In this document: positions 16,857 to 25,534 of the stretch, in pieces | Position numbering within the stretch: the stretch's first letter is position 1 | Layout of the letters: the number at the start of each line of letters is the position of its first letter | NCBI GenBank assembly: GCA_009691845.1 | Contig: SIAJ01000006.1 | Coordinates: 59,365-123,364, forward strand | Reading direction: 5' to 3' | DNA: 64,000 bases | Source: Gemmataceae bacterium | Lineage (GTDB): Bacteria; Planctomycetota; Planctomycetia; Gemmatales; Gemmataceae | The notes under the pieces: generated by a model | Told to the model about the DNA's origin: nothing | Database searches by the model: none | What the model saw: the letters and a program-made list of their open reading frames with translations, nothing else | Translations under genes and position numbers: made by a program

Positions 16857-19800
16857 ATGGTCGATCGATCGCGAAACGAGGAACTGATGCTCGAGCATCA
16901 GTACGGCCTGCTCGGGCCGGACGAAGAGCGCGAGCTAAATGAATACCTGGCAACGACCGAGGGTGCCACGCTGAAAACACGGGCCCAGGCCTGGACTGCG
17001 CAATTACAAGGAGCTGCCCGCGAATCCTTTCCAGATGTGCAATTTTCAGCACCCGCAATCGTTATCCCGAATCGCTCAACAAATTCCGATCGTTTGATGA
17101 TTCGCCAGGTATGGTCGCGTTGGGCGGTGGCCGCATGTCTAATGATCGTTCTCGGTGTCATGGGAGCCCCGGCCGCGTATCAGTTCATTGGCTGGAGTGC
17201 CCAATCGTACGAGACGGCCCAGCTTCGTGCCGATGCCATCGCCAAACGCGATGCCGTTCGCAAACTCGAGGCAGAGCAGCAAATCACCCGCGAGCAGATC
17301 CGCAAGGGACACGAACAGGCCCAGGTCGCTCAGCGAGAGTCAGAAAAAGCGTTCAACGATGCACTGGCCAATGCTCGCAAGGCCATCGAAGCCAAGGAAT
17401 TCACGGTCCGTCTTCGCGGGCCCGATCGCATTCAGCCGGGAGCACCGAACGAGTGGCAGATCGACACCTTGACCAAGTCTGGTGCTTACGCATCGCCGAA
17501 GAAGATCGAAGTCGTGGTTCGCGATCAGAAGGACACGGAACTCCTCCGCGAGACGCACGCGGATTCTCGGGGCTCGACTTCGCTCAAGCTGGCCGCCGAT
17601 TTTTGGAAGAACGTCAAGCCGGGCTCGGACCTTTACCTCGAGGTCGTGGCCTACGCAGACGATGACCGCAAGAGTGTCCTGGCGGAGCGAGTGCCGCTAG
17701 CGCGCCCCGTATATGTCACGCATCTCGTGACCGACAAGCCGTTGTACAAGCCGGGCGAGATCATTCGCTTCCGGTCGCTCACGCTCGATCGTTCCACGTT
17801 CTTGCCGCCAGCTCACGACATGAACTTGCAGTTCTTCATCCGCAATCCGGACAAGGCAAGATTTCAGATCGACGAGGGAAATGGCCGCGTGCTGAACGGG
17901 CTTCTGCCAGTGGTCGGTCCGGATGGCAAGCCGGTCCGAGGGATCGGCACGGGCGAATATCAGTTGGGCTTGAATGCCCCCGGAGGCGAATACACGCTGG
18001 AAATCGAGGAAACCGAGGAGATCAAGGGCAAGCCGCCACGCAAGACTCTGTTGGATACCCGTCGCTTCCTCGTGAACACCTACGTTCCAGACACGTTCGA
18101 GAAACGGCTGGAATTCGACGGCAAGTCGTATGGCCCAGGCGATGCCGTCCAGGCACGCGTCGAAGTGTCACGCACCGCCGGTGGGCCGATGAAGGATGCC
18201 CGTGCGGACATCGTTGCCAAGCTCTCAAATGGCAAGGTGCTGTTTACAGCCAAGGGCGTTCGTCTCGAGACCGTCACTGACCCTGGGACTCGGCAAACCA
18301 AAGCCGTGCATAATCTTCGCTTCAAGCTGCCCGATGATCTCTTCGTGAATCGGCCCGCTAATGCCCCGCCTCTCACCGCCACGCTTACCGTGACGATTCA
18401 GGATGGCAGCGACGCCGAAACCATCGTTCGACCCATTCCGTTCGTTGAAAAAGATCTGCGCATCGAGTTCTTCCCCGAAGGTGGCGACTTGGTGGAAGGC
18501 CTGCCCAGCCGTGTCTACTTCCAGGTCCGCATGCCCTCGGGCAAACCGGCTGATCTGAAAGGCTCAATAACGGACGGCACGAACAAACTCTTCGACATCG
18601 CCACGATAACCGACCCGGAGCAGCCAGGCGTGAATCGAGGCCAGGGGCTGTTCACATTCACGCCGGAAGCCGGCAAGAAATATTTCCTCAAGCTCGTCTC
18701 GCCGGTCGGGATGAACGAGCCAACGAAAGAAGGCTTCCCACTACCCGTCGCCAAAGCTGAGGGCGTGGTACTCAAGACGCTCGATGCCGTCACCGAGAAA
18801 GGCCAGGTTATCCGCGTGCAGGTCCAAGTCGCCAAGGGGCCGAAGATTTTGCACATTGGGGCCTATGCTCGTGGCCGACTGATCTCGCATCAACGAATTG
18901 AGATGGATGCAGGCAAGCCGACTGAAGTGAAATTGCAAGGGGACGAATCGCTGGGCGGCGTGACCCGCATTACCGTATTTGAGGAGCCGAAAACCGAGGC
19001 CGGCAAGAAGATCACACTCATTCCACTGGCCGAACGACTCGTCTATCGCAAGCCGGGCGAGCAACTGATTCTCTCGGCCAATCCGGATAAAGCTCGTTAC
19101 AGCCCGGCCGGGAAGGTCGCTCTCGAACTCAGTGCGCTGAACGAGGAGCAAAACCCCACGCCAGCCATCTTGCTGGTGGGCGTGGTCAACCAAAGCATCA
19201 TCGCGATGGCCGACAACAAGACCGATCGTTTGCTGCCAACGCACTTCCTCTTGGCCGGCGACGTAAAAAATCCGGCCGACCTTGAGCACGCAGACTTCCT
19301 GCTTACCGATCATCCGAAAGCCGCGGTCGCACTCGATATTTTGCTGGGCACTCAAGGCTGGCGACGATTTGCCGAGCAGAACATTCTTCCCACGAATCCG
19401 GTTGAGAAACGCGAAGTGGAGCGCATGTTGGTCGCTCACGGCCAAATGACAACTGCACCGCTCGAGCTTTTCAAGCTCGAAGAAAAACGGATCGCCGCCG
19501 AGTTCATGCCGAAAGTCGAGCAAGCCGGTATTCGGTCTGCCATCGCTCAAAATGCGTGGGTCAAATTCCAACAGGAAGATGAGCCGAAGAATCGCTCCAC
19601 ACTCGCCTCCGCCAAGGCCCATGCGGAGAGCCTCGATACGCAGCACACGGCCGCCGCGGCCGAGCTTTACAAATTCGAGACAAGATTCGATCGGATTCGT
19701 GGCGTCGCCCTCCCTCTGCTCGTGATCGGATTGTTGGTTCTCGCATTTGGCGGAATCGCCTTCGCAGTCGTTCGCTGTGGCCGGGAACGCAAGCCGTTCG

Positions 19801-22457
19801 TGCGAACAGCCGCTGCCTCGTTCGCGATGGCCGCACTGGTCATCGTGGCCGTGTTCTTTACCAGGGCGACTCCCGAGGCGGAGCGAGCATACGTGAAGCT
19901 CAAAGCAGATCAACAAATGGCAAAGACTGGATACAACCCGCCGCGCATGAATGCGGCACCCGCGGGTGGAGTCATGAATCCGGAATTCGCCCCGGTTCGC
20001 GACCCCCTGCCGGCAATGCCCGCTCCGAAGGGACCGAAGGACAATGGCTTCAAGCCGCCGGTTCGAGCCAAGGCCGGCCCTGAATTACGCGAGGTAGAAG
20101 TGCAACGGATGCGAGAAGCCGCTCGCATGGTAGCCAACAAACCGGTACGCGATCGTTTCGATCCCGCGGTTGCGGAGACCATGCCTCCCGAGGATTCGCC
20201 GCTCATGCCTTTCGTGGTTCGCGAGTATGCCCACGAACGCGATCCGTCCTTCGGCAACGTTCGGGCCGACTTCACTGAAACGGTTTACTGGCACCCGGTG
20301 CTTGTCCTGCCGGATTCAGGCAAGACCACCGTGCATTTCCAACTTTCGGACGACATTGCCCGCTATCAGATTCTCGTTGCCGGCCACACGACCGATGGCC
20401 GCATCGGCGCGATCACCAAAACGATCGAGGCCCGCAAGCCGTTCACGGTCGATCCGAAGTTGCCGCTCGAGGTTAGCCACACCGACACGATCGACGTGCC
20501 GATCCGCGTCGTCAACGACAGCGACGACCGCCGGGCGATCAGCTTCACGGTGACGCCTTACAATCTCGCGGTGGAAGGTGGGGCACTCAAAACTCCGGCA
20601 GGCTTGTGGAAGGACACGATCGATCTGGCCGCGAATGGAAAGGGCCGCAAAATTTTCCGCCTGAAGCCCACGATTCTCGAAGGCGATGCGACGCTGACGG
20701 TCCTTGGCAATAGCGACCCGGCCGCGGAACCGGACGCGGTTGGCCGGTTGATGCGAGTCGTGCCGGAAGGATTCCCCTTCATCGGCTCCTTCAGCGACAT
20801 GCTGGAAACGAGAGCATCGGGCAGTGTGGTTCTTCCGAAGGACATGGTGAAAGGTACACTCAAGATTCGTCTGGAGGTTTACCCGACCTCGATGGCCGAC
20901 CTTGTGAAAGGGCTCGACGGCCTACTTCGGGAACCGAGTGGCTGCTTCGAGCAAACTTCGACGACGAATTATCCGAACACGCTCATCCTCGACTACCTGA
21001 ATCAATCAAATCAGGTGAATCCGCAGGCCACCGCGCGTGCGAAAGAACTCCTGGACAAGGGCTACTCCAAGCTCGCAGGATTCGAGTGCCCGGATACTCC
21101 GGCCAAGTTGAAGCAAGGGTTCGAATGGTTCGGCTCGCCCGATCGGGCACACGAGGCACTCACGGCTTACGGCTTGCTCCAATTCAAGGACATGGCCCGC
21201 GTGCATCACGTGGACCCGGAGTTGATCAAGCGAACGCAGGCGTTCTTACTGTCACGTCGAGATGGCGAAGGGGGCTTCAAACGAAACGCGCAAGCTCTCG
21301 ACTCGTTCGGCGGAGCGGCCAAGCACACGACCGATGCTTACATCGTCTGGGCCCTCGTGGAAAGCGATCCGGACGATGCCGAGAAACTGGATCTCAAAAA
21401 AGAGATCGCGACCATCAAGGCCGAGGCTCTCAACGAAACTTCGCGTGGCGGGAAGGATGCGTATTTCGTTGCACTGACCGCAAATGTGTTGCTCCAACGA
21501 GGTGATCGCGAGACGGCGATGAAGCTGCTCGACCGATTGAAGGGAAAGCACTTCAAGGCCGGTGCGGTGACCGGCGGCGAGACCAGCATCACACGCTCGG
21601 GTGGCCGCGACCTGGACATTGAAACCACGGCATTGGCAATGCTCGGCTGGCTGCGTTCGAACGAGACGAAATATGCGGGAACACTGAAGGAATCCACGAC
21701 GTGGTTGAGCCAACAGCGTGGCGGCCAGGGGGGCTTTGGCTCGACGCAATCGACGATCATGGCTCTCAAGGCTCTCATCCTGCACGCGAAGAAGAATGCT
21801 CATCCCACGGAAGCGGGCGAGATCAAGTTGCTGGTCGGTGGAAAGGTCATTGGCACGAAAATATTTTCGGAAACGGAAATCGAAGTGATCGCCTTCAACG
21901 TCGATAAGGCAGAAGAGATTTTTGCGGCAGGTGCCAAGACGGATGTTGAAATCGTGACCGAAGCCAAGCATCCGTATCCCTTCGCTCTGAGTTACACCTA
22001 TACGACACTCACTCCAGCGAGTGCCGAAAAATGTGCGGTGAAGCTTAAAACGAAACTTGGCCGCAATGAAGCAACCGAGGGTGAAACGGTGCCGCTGACG
22101 GTGAGCCTGCAAAATCTTCAGAAGCAAGGGCAAGGAATGGCCGTCGCGATTGTCGGCCTGCCTGCTGGCATGAAGGTGCCCACGGATATGAAGCAACTGA
22201 CGGAGTTGCGTGAAAAGGGGATCATCAGCTTCTTCGAAATGCGGGGCCGAGAATTGATTCTTTACTGGCGAGAACTGGCACCGGAGCAAAAGATCGACGT
22301 GAATCTCGAGTTGATTTGCGAAGTGCCGGGTCAGTATCGCGGGCCGGCCAGCCGCGGGTATCTGTACTACAACGCCGACCACAAGCACTGGGTTGAGCCC
22401 GTGGCAATGCGGATTCAACCAATGGGTCCTGCTGGCGAAAAGGTTGCCGAGAGGTGA
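16857..22457 (+). CDS. Giant alpha-2-macroglobulin with anti-sigma-like N-terminus
   Basis: An 1866-residue protein. Start 16857 has GGTGAG seven bases upstream; GTG at 16845 is an alternative. Residues 1-60 (ELMLEHQYGLLGPDEERELN) resemble the start of membrane anti-sigma factors but lack zinc-ligand cysteines. A transmembrane helix at about 88-111, a coiled coil to about 175, then macroglobulin beta-domains (MG1-like onward) follow. Two more hydrophobic helices occur near 945-1005. The thioester motif GCFEQ is intact (C1363, Q1366), followed by the alpha-alpha toroid and a receptor-binding-like end. Bacterial macroglobulins trap proteases covalently in the periplasm. The fusion and the preceding sigma gene suggest protease damage could be coupled to transcription. 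Confidence 0.88.
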   Translation: MVDRSRNEELMLEHQYGLLGPDEERELNEYLATTEGATLKTRAQAWTAQLQGAARESFPDVQFSAPAIVIPNRSTNSDRLMIRQVWSRWAVAACLMIVLGVMGAPAAYQFIGWSAQSYETAQLRADAIAKRDAVRKLEAEQQITREQIRKGHEQAQVAQRESEKAFNDALANARKAIEAKEFTVRLRGPDRIQPGAPNEWQIDTLTKSGAYASPKKIEVVVRDQKDTELLRETHADSRGSTSLKLAADFWKNVKPGSDLYLEVVAYADDDRKSVLAERVPLARPVYVTHLVTDKPLYKPGEIIRFRSLTLDRSTFLPPAHDMNLQFFIRNPDKARFQIDEGNGRVLNGLLPVVGPDGKPVRGIGTGEYQLGLNAPGGEYTLEIEETEEIKGKPPRKTLLDTRRFLVNTYVPDTFEKRLEFDGKSYGPGDAVQARVEVSRTAGGPMKDARADIVAKLSNGKVLFTAKGVRLETVTDPGTRQTKAVHNLRFKLPDDLFVNRPANAPPLTATLTVTIQDGSDAETIVRPIPFVEKDLRIEFFPEGGDLVEGLPSRVYFQVRMPSGKPADLKGSITDGTNKLFDIATITDPEQPGVNRGQGLFTFTPEAGKKYFLKLVSPVGMNEPTKEGFPLPVAKAEGVVLKTLDAVTEKGQVIRVQVQVAKGPKILHIGAYARGRLISHQRIEMDAGKPTEVKLQGDESLGGVTRITVFEEPKTEAGKKITLIPLAERLVYRKPGEQLILSANPDKARYSPAGKVALELSALNEEQNPTPAILLVGVVNQSIIAMADNKTDRLLPTHFLLAGDVKNPADLEHADFLLTDHPKAAVALDILLGTQGWRRFAEQNILPTNPVEKREVERMLVAHGQMTTAPLELFKLEEKRIAAEFMPKVEQAGIRSAIAQNAWVKFQQEDEPKNRSTLASAKAHAESLDTQHTAAAAELYKFETRFDRIRGVALPLLVIGLLVLAFGGIAFAVVRCGRERKPFVRTAAASFAMAALVIVAVFFTRATPEAERAYVKLKADQQMAKTGYNPPRMNAAPAGGVMNPEFAPVRDPLPAMPAPKGPKDNGFKPPVRAKAGPELREVEVQRMREAARMVANKPVRDRFDPAVAETMPPEDSPLMPFVVREYAHERDPSFGNVRADFTETVYWHPVLVLPDSGKTTVHFQLSDDIARYQILVAGHTTDGRIGAITKTIEARKPFTVDPKLPLEVSHTDTIDVPIRVVNDSDDRRAISFTVTPYNLAVEGGALKTPAGLWKDTIDLAANGKGRKIFRLKPTILEGDATLTVLGNSDPAAEPDAVGRLMRVVPEGFPFIGSFSDMLETRASGSVVLPKDMVKGTLKIRLEVYPTSMADLVKGLDGLLREPSGCFEQTSTTNYPNTLILDYLNQSNQVNPQATARAKELLDKGYSKLAGFECPDTPAKLKQGFEWFGSPDRAHEALTAYGLLQFKDMARVHHVDPELIKRTQAFLLSRRDGEGGFKRNAQALDSFGGAAKHTTDAYIVWALVESDPDDAEKLDLKKEIATIKAEALNETSRGGKDAYFVALTANVLLQRGDRETAMKLLDRLKGKHFKAGAVTGGETSITRSGGRDLDIETTALAMLGWLRSNETKYAGTLKESTTWLSQQRGGQGGFGSTQSTIMALKALILHAKKNAHPTEAGEIKLLVGGKVIGTKIFSETEIEVIAFNVDKAEEIFAAGAKTDVEIVTEAKHPYPFALSYTYTTLTPASAEKCAVKLKTKLGRNEATEGETVPLTVSLQNLQKQGQGMAVAIVGLPAGMKVPTDMKQLTELREKGIISFFEMRGRELILYWRELAPEQKIDVNLELICEVPGQYRGPASRGYLYYNADHKHWVEPVAMRIQPMGPAGEKVAER

Positions 22458-22481
22458 CTCGCACTCGACGGCGACCCTGCG

Positions 22482-22516
22482 CAGCCCCCGGGTTAAAACC
22501 GGGGGCTGTGTTTTTC
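22482..22516 (+). terminator. Intrinsic terminator after the macroglobulin gene
   Basis: A 10-base GC-rich stem (CAGCCCCCGG at 22482-22491 with CCGGGGGCTG at 22499-22508) closes a 7-base loop and is followed by TGTTTTTC. It lies 25 bases past the macroglobulin stop. Confidence 0.88.
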
Positions 22517-22517
22517 T

Positions 22518-22552
22518 ATAGTAGTCGGCACACTCCGTGTGCCGACTACTAT
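22518..22552. repeat. Palindromic repeat, TAGTAGTCGGCACAC type
   Basis: A perfect 16-base stem (ATAGTAGTCGGCACAC at 22518-22533 and its complement at 22537-22552) has a 3-base loop. It abuts the macroglobulin terminator, and its last bases form the AT of the ATG of the small fragment that follows. A longer related hairpin lies 140 bases on. Confidence 0.85.
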
Positions 22553-22691
22553 GAACACCCAAGCCATTGTCGAAATGGCCCGGTTATTCGAATCGTGCGA
22601 GTTGCCCTACGAACACTGGACCCATCGGGCTCATCTCCCGGAAGCGTTGCTCTGGCCCGTCGAGCCCGACCGCAGGCTCTTAGATTTCTAA
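22551..22691 (+). pseudogene. Truncated gene fragment (FESC…WTHRAHL family)
   Basis: A 46-codon open frame from ATG at 22551 to TAA at 22689. It reads MNTQAIVEMARLFESC, then LPYEHWTHRAHLPEALLWPV. This resembles the first 35 or so residues of a small conserved bacterial family carrying a F-x-x-C-x-L-P-x-x-x-W-T-H-x-A-H-L signature, whose members are normally well over 100 residues. Only the N-terminus remains; the chain then runs into unrelated sequence and stops just before a second palindrome. There is no ribosome-binding site, because the upstream bases are the first palindrome. It is most likely a remnant rather than an expressed gene. The family match is from memory and needs checking. 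Confidence 0.55.
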
Positions 22692-22749
22692 AGTAGTAGG
22701 CACACTCTGTGTGCCGTCGAGCAACGGCACACAGAGTGTGCCTACTACT
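22692..22749. repeat. Long palindromic repeat, AGTAGTAGGCACACTC type
   Basis: A perfect 26-base stem (22692-22717 with 22724-22749) closes a 6-base loop. Each arm holds its own small palindrome, GGCACACTCTGTGTGCC. It shares the AGTAGT-GGCACACTC-GTGTGCC core with the 22518 hairpin, so both belong to one repeat family. It lies 25 bases upstream of the SDR start. Confidence 0.87.
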
Positions 22750-22774
22750 ATCGGCATTCCCAAAGGTGAAGCAA

Positions 22775-23602
22775 ATGGCAAGTCGCGAACTGTCCGGATT
22801 ACGCGTGTTGGTCACCGGTGCCTCCCAAGGCATCGGCCGGGGGATCGCGGTTGAGGCCGCCAAACGCGGGATGCGCGTCCTGGCCTCTGCACGCGGCATG
22901 GACTTGCTCACGCAACTTGCCGACGAGGTCAAGAAGAACGGGCAGTCGCTGGAAGTCGTTCAGGCCGACGTGGCCAAGCCGGAAGGCCGCGAGGCGATGC
23001 TCCATGCCGCAAAAGAAAAACTTGGCGGTCTGGACGTGCTCATCAATAACGCGGGCATCGGTGCGACTGGGCACTTCGCGGAATCGACGCCGGACGTGCT
23101 GCGATCCATCATCGAAACCAACTTCTTCGGCACCGTGGAAACCACGCGTGTCTTGTTGCCCTTGCTGAGAGAAGGCAAAACGCCGGCCTTGGTAAACGTG
23201 TCGTCAATACTTGGCCGTCGAGCCATTCCCGGGCGGTCGCTCTATTGTGCCAGCAAGTTCGCGATTGAAGGCTGGACGCAAGCGATTCGTGCCGAGTTCG
23301 CCCGCTTCGATATCGATGTGATCACCGTGAACCCCGGCCTGACGGCCACGAACTTCTCGACCAACATGCTCGAACGAAATGCGAAGCAAAGCCTGGACCA
23401 CATGCGTGGTATGACCTCCGAGCAGGTGGCCGAAGCGACTTTGAACGCCCTGGCTCGCGGGAAGAAGACCGTGAGCCTGACGTTCCAGGGCAAGGCACTT
23501 TTGTTTGCGGCCCGCTTCATGCCGGGTCTGGTCGATCGCATCACCAAGAAAAAAGTGCGCCAATTGTTTGCCGACGAGATTGCGGCGCGGAAGAAGGCAT
23601 AA
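22775..23602 (+). CDS. Short-chain dehydrogenase/reductase
   Basis: A 275-residue classical SDR. The NAD(P)-binding motif TGASQGIG is at residues 14-21, followed by NNAG, the catalytic serine in NVSSILG, and the Y-x-x-x-K pair in SLYCASKFAIEG. The start at 22775 gives the normal N-terminus (MASRELSGLRVLVTGAS); an upstream in-frame extension is read out of the palindromic repeat. The C-terminus (KALLFAARFMPGLVDRITKK) resembles SDRs acting on lipids or retinol-type substrates, but the substrate cannot be assigned. It should be a soluble cytoplasmic oxidoreductase, with NADP more likely than NAD. It is a single gene with its own promoter region. Confidence 0.9.
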   Translation: MASRELSGLRVLVTGASQGIGRGIAVEAAKRGMRVLASARGMDLLTQLADEVKKNGQSLEVVQADVAKPEGREAMLHAAKEKLGGLDVLINNAGIGATGHFAESTPDVLRSIIETNFFGTVETTRVLLPLLREGKTPALVNVSSILGRRAIPGRSLYCASKFAIEGWTQAIRAEFARFDIDVITVNPGLTATNFSTNMLERNAKQSLDHMRGMTSEQVAEATLNALARGKKTVSLTFQGKALLFAARFMPGLVDRITKKKVRQLFADEIAARKKA

Positions 23603-23610
23603 TGGTTTTG

Positions 23611-23638
23611 CTCCCCCTCCCCGAAGCGGGGAGGGGAG
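23611..23638. repeat. GC-rich hairpin (CTCCCC-type)
   Basis: CTCCCCCTCCCC pairs with GGGGAGGGGAG across GAAGC, with one bulge. It lies nine bases after the SDR stop. No T-run follows on either strand, so it may be a short dispersed hairpin rather than a classic terminator. Confidence 0.5.
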
Positions 23639-23710
23639 TAGCCGCTTGACACGCCCCCACCGTCCAGCGCATGATAACGGTAGATCACACCCATTCGTTC
23701 GGAGCGTGCC

Positions 23711-23953
23711 ATGCGGATTCTCCTCTCGTTGGCGATCTTGGCCATGCTGTCTGCTCCTGCTCTTGCGTGCATCAACGATAGCGAGTTGATCAGCCACGAG
23801 CGCGAATTCAAGTCGCAATATCAGGAATCGAACTACACGCCACCGGAACCGGAACAAATTAGTTCTTCGAAGCCATATCTACTCGGCGGAGCCGGGGCGA
23901 TGATGGGGATGGCCGGCGCGTTTGTCCTGCTGCGTCTCCGTTCCGCACGCTAA
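23711..23953 (+). CDS. Small exported protein with C-terminal membrane helix
   Basis: An 80-residue protein. It has a signal peptide (RILLSLAILAMLSAPALA), a short charged polar middle with prolines (NYTPPEPEQISSS), and a C-terminal hydrophobic helix (YLLGGAGAMMGMAGAFVLL) ending in a basic RLRSAR. This layout of signal, spacer, helix and arginines resembles small membrane-retained or sorting-signal proteins. The family is unknown. It ends four bases before the next gene, so it is probably co-transcribed with the lipoprotein. Confidence 0.65.
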   Translation: MRILLSLAILAMLSAPALACINDSELISHEREFKSQYQESNYTPPEPEQISSSKPYLLGGAGAMMGMAGAFVLLRLRSAR

Positions 23954-23956
23954 ACG

Positions 23957-25534
23957 ATGCGAAAGCCTCATGTTTGCCTACTGATCTTCCTGGCTCTCGC
24001 CTGCTCAGTCGGCGGGTGTATTGGCGGTGGCTATATCGGCGCGACTCTGGCACCCTCCGACAAACCGCGCGCCGTCTACGCCCCTCTTCCGCATCACGTC
24101 CCGCTCTCAGCCGATTCGCCTTCGTTTCGCTTCGCGATGGTCCACGATGTGATCCACGAACGATACTCAAGGCACGGCGATGCTTTCTACGAGGAACGCG
24201 AACGCCTCGCGCGCGAACGCGTGACCGGCTTCCATCCCGATTCGGAAACAGCCTTTGCGTTGACGGACGATATTGCCGTAGGCAGGGATCGCCGTGGGAA
24301 ATTGATCGAGGCGATCGCGATGATGCGCGACAAGCTCAAGCGGCAGGAAGCACTTGGACTCAAGGGGAAAGAACTCTATTCGTCGTACGCCAACTTGGCG
24401 GAGTTTCTGCTTCATGGCCATTTATGGGGGATGATGAAGGGGGAGTTCGCGGCGAGACAAGGAGTAAAAGAGGCTCGCGATCTCATCCGCAAGTCAATCG
24501 AGGCGAATCCCAAGGCACATTTTGGTCGCGAAAGCTGGCAACTCGTCGCGATTGAAACACTGATCGAGTTCGGCAATTCGGCTGAGGGAGCAAAGAAAAC
24601 GGATTTGATTGGGAATCGACTCGATGTCTCAATCAAAGTTACGTCTCACAAGGGCACCTATGAGCATCTATACGCTGATACCCAACATGTAATGGGACGC
24701 CCCTATCAGTCGGACTGGTCGACGAGAGTCAATCGAGGCTCCAGTGAGACAGGCGTTTCCCCTGACGGTCTTGAAGAGACGGCGCGAATAGACCTACGTG
24801 AGCGAAGTATCGCACATGTCGGCCGAGAATCGCCTGTGGAAAAATCGCATGGATCAGAGCGAGGCAAGCGTGCTTCCTTCGACGAACCCGCCTTGTGGCT
24901 TATCGGCGAATGGAGACAAGGCAGTGGGCCAAATCCACATTTTGCGATGTGTTTGGGCGAGATCATGCTTCGCGTTGGGCAGCGCTACCTGGCTTGGAGT
25001 TGTTTCGAGCGCGCAACTCGTATGTCCGAACAATTCTGGCCGACCGCCGCCCTTCAGGAGTTTCTGCGAACACACTGCCGCGAGAGGCAGCAGTCGATCG
25101 AGAAATCGTTGCCAGAGAGCGAGACGGCGATGCTACGGCCGAACTTCGATAGAGAATTCGCCTTCGGGTTGAAGTATCAGCAAGAATATCAGGCCTTCGC
25201 CGAACAGCAAATCCAGGCGGGCAAGAATCTGAACGACCCGCATTTCACCGAGGAGTTCCATGCAAGCCACCCACCAATTGCGTCCAAGGTTGGGCCGGAG
25301 GAATGGTATGCGGGCGAACGCTCAACCAGCGCCACCAAGGCAACAATGAAGGGGTTCTTCAGTTGGGGGCCTTTCACGGGCGGAGCCTGTCTGCTGCTTT
25401 CTTCGCTACTGATGAATTGGCTTTTTCGGTCGCGGCCGAGTCCGTTGAATCTGAAAGAAATCTCACTCCCCAAAACTCACCAGCCCCCGCAGCGCCTCGA
25501 TCCGCTTCGGCCCGATGCCGCTGACCCTTCGTAA
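23957..25534 (+). CDS. Putative lipoprotein of unknown function
   Basis: A 525-residue protein. The signal peptide ends in a lipobox-like VGGC, so the mature chain is probably lipid-anchored. Most of the rest is helical and charged, with a segment at about 110-200 (KELYSSYANLAEFLLHGHLW then KEARDLIRKSIEANPKAHFG) that resembles TPR-like helices. A hydrophobic helix near the C-terminus (GGACLLLSSLLMNWLF) may be a second anchor. No known domain is recognised. The gene follows the small exported protein by three bases. Its last 72 bases overlap the end of the convergent ComEA gene, so its true C-terminus is somewhat uncertain. Confidence 0.7.
   Translation: MRKPHVCLLIFLALACSVGGCIGGGYIGATLAPSDKPRAVYAPLPHHVPLSADSPSFRFAMVHDVIHERYSRHGDAFYEERERLARERVTGFHPDSETAFALTDDIAVGRDRRGKLIEAIAMMRDKLKRQEALGLKGKELYSSYANLAEFLLHGHLWGMMKGEFAARQGVKEARDLIRKSIEANPKAHFGRESWQLVAIETLIEFGNSAEGAKKTDLIGNRLDVSIKVTSHKGTYEHLYADTQHVMGRPYQSDWSTRVNRGSSETGVSPDGLEETARIDLRERSIAHVGRESPVEKSHGSERGKRASFDEPALWLIGEWRQGSGPNPHFAMCLGEIMLRVGQRYLAWSCFERATRMSEQFWPTAALQEFLRTHCRERQQSIEKSLPESETAMLRPNFDREFAFGLKYQQEYQAFAEQQIQAGKNLNDPHFTEEFHASHPPIASKVGPEEWYAGERSTSATKATMKGFFSWGPFTGGACLLLSSLLMNWLFRSRPSPLNLKEISLPKTHQPPQRLDPLRPDAADPS

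Noticed and set aside
18741..19916. A 391-codon frame antisense to the macroglobulin gene
   Set aside because: It lies wholly within the well-supported macroglobulin gene and has arginine/histidine-rich non-family composition.
21252..22562. A 436-codon antisense frame crossing the macroglobulin end and terminator
   Set aside because: It reads through a strong intrinsic terminator and a palindromic repeat and shows no protein-family motif.
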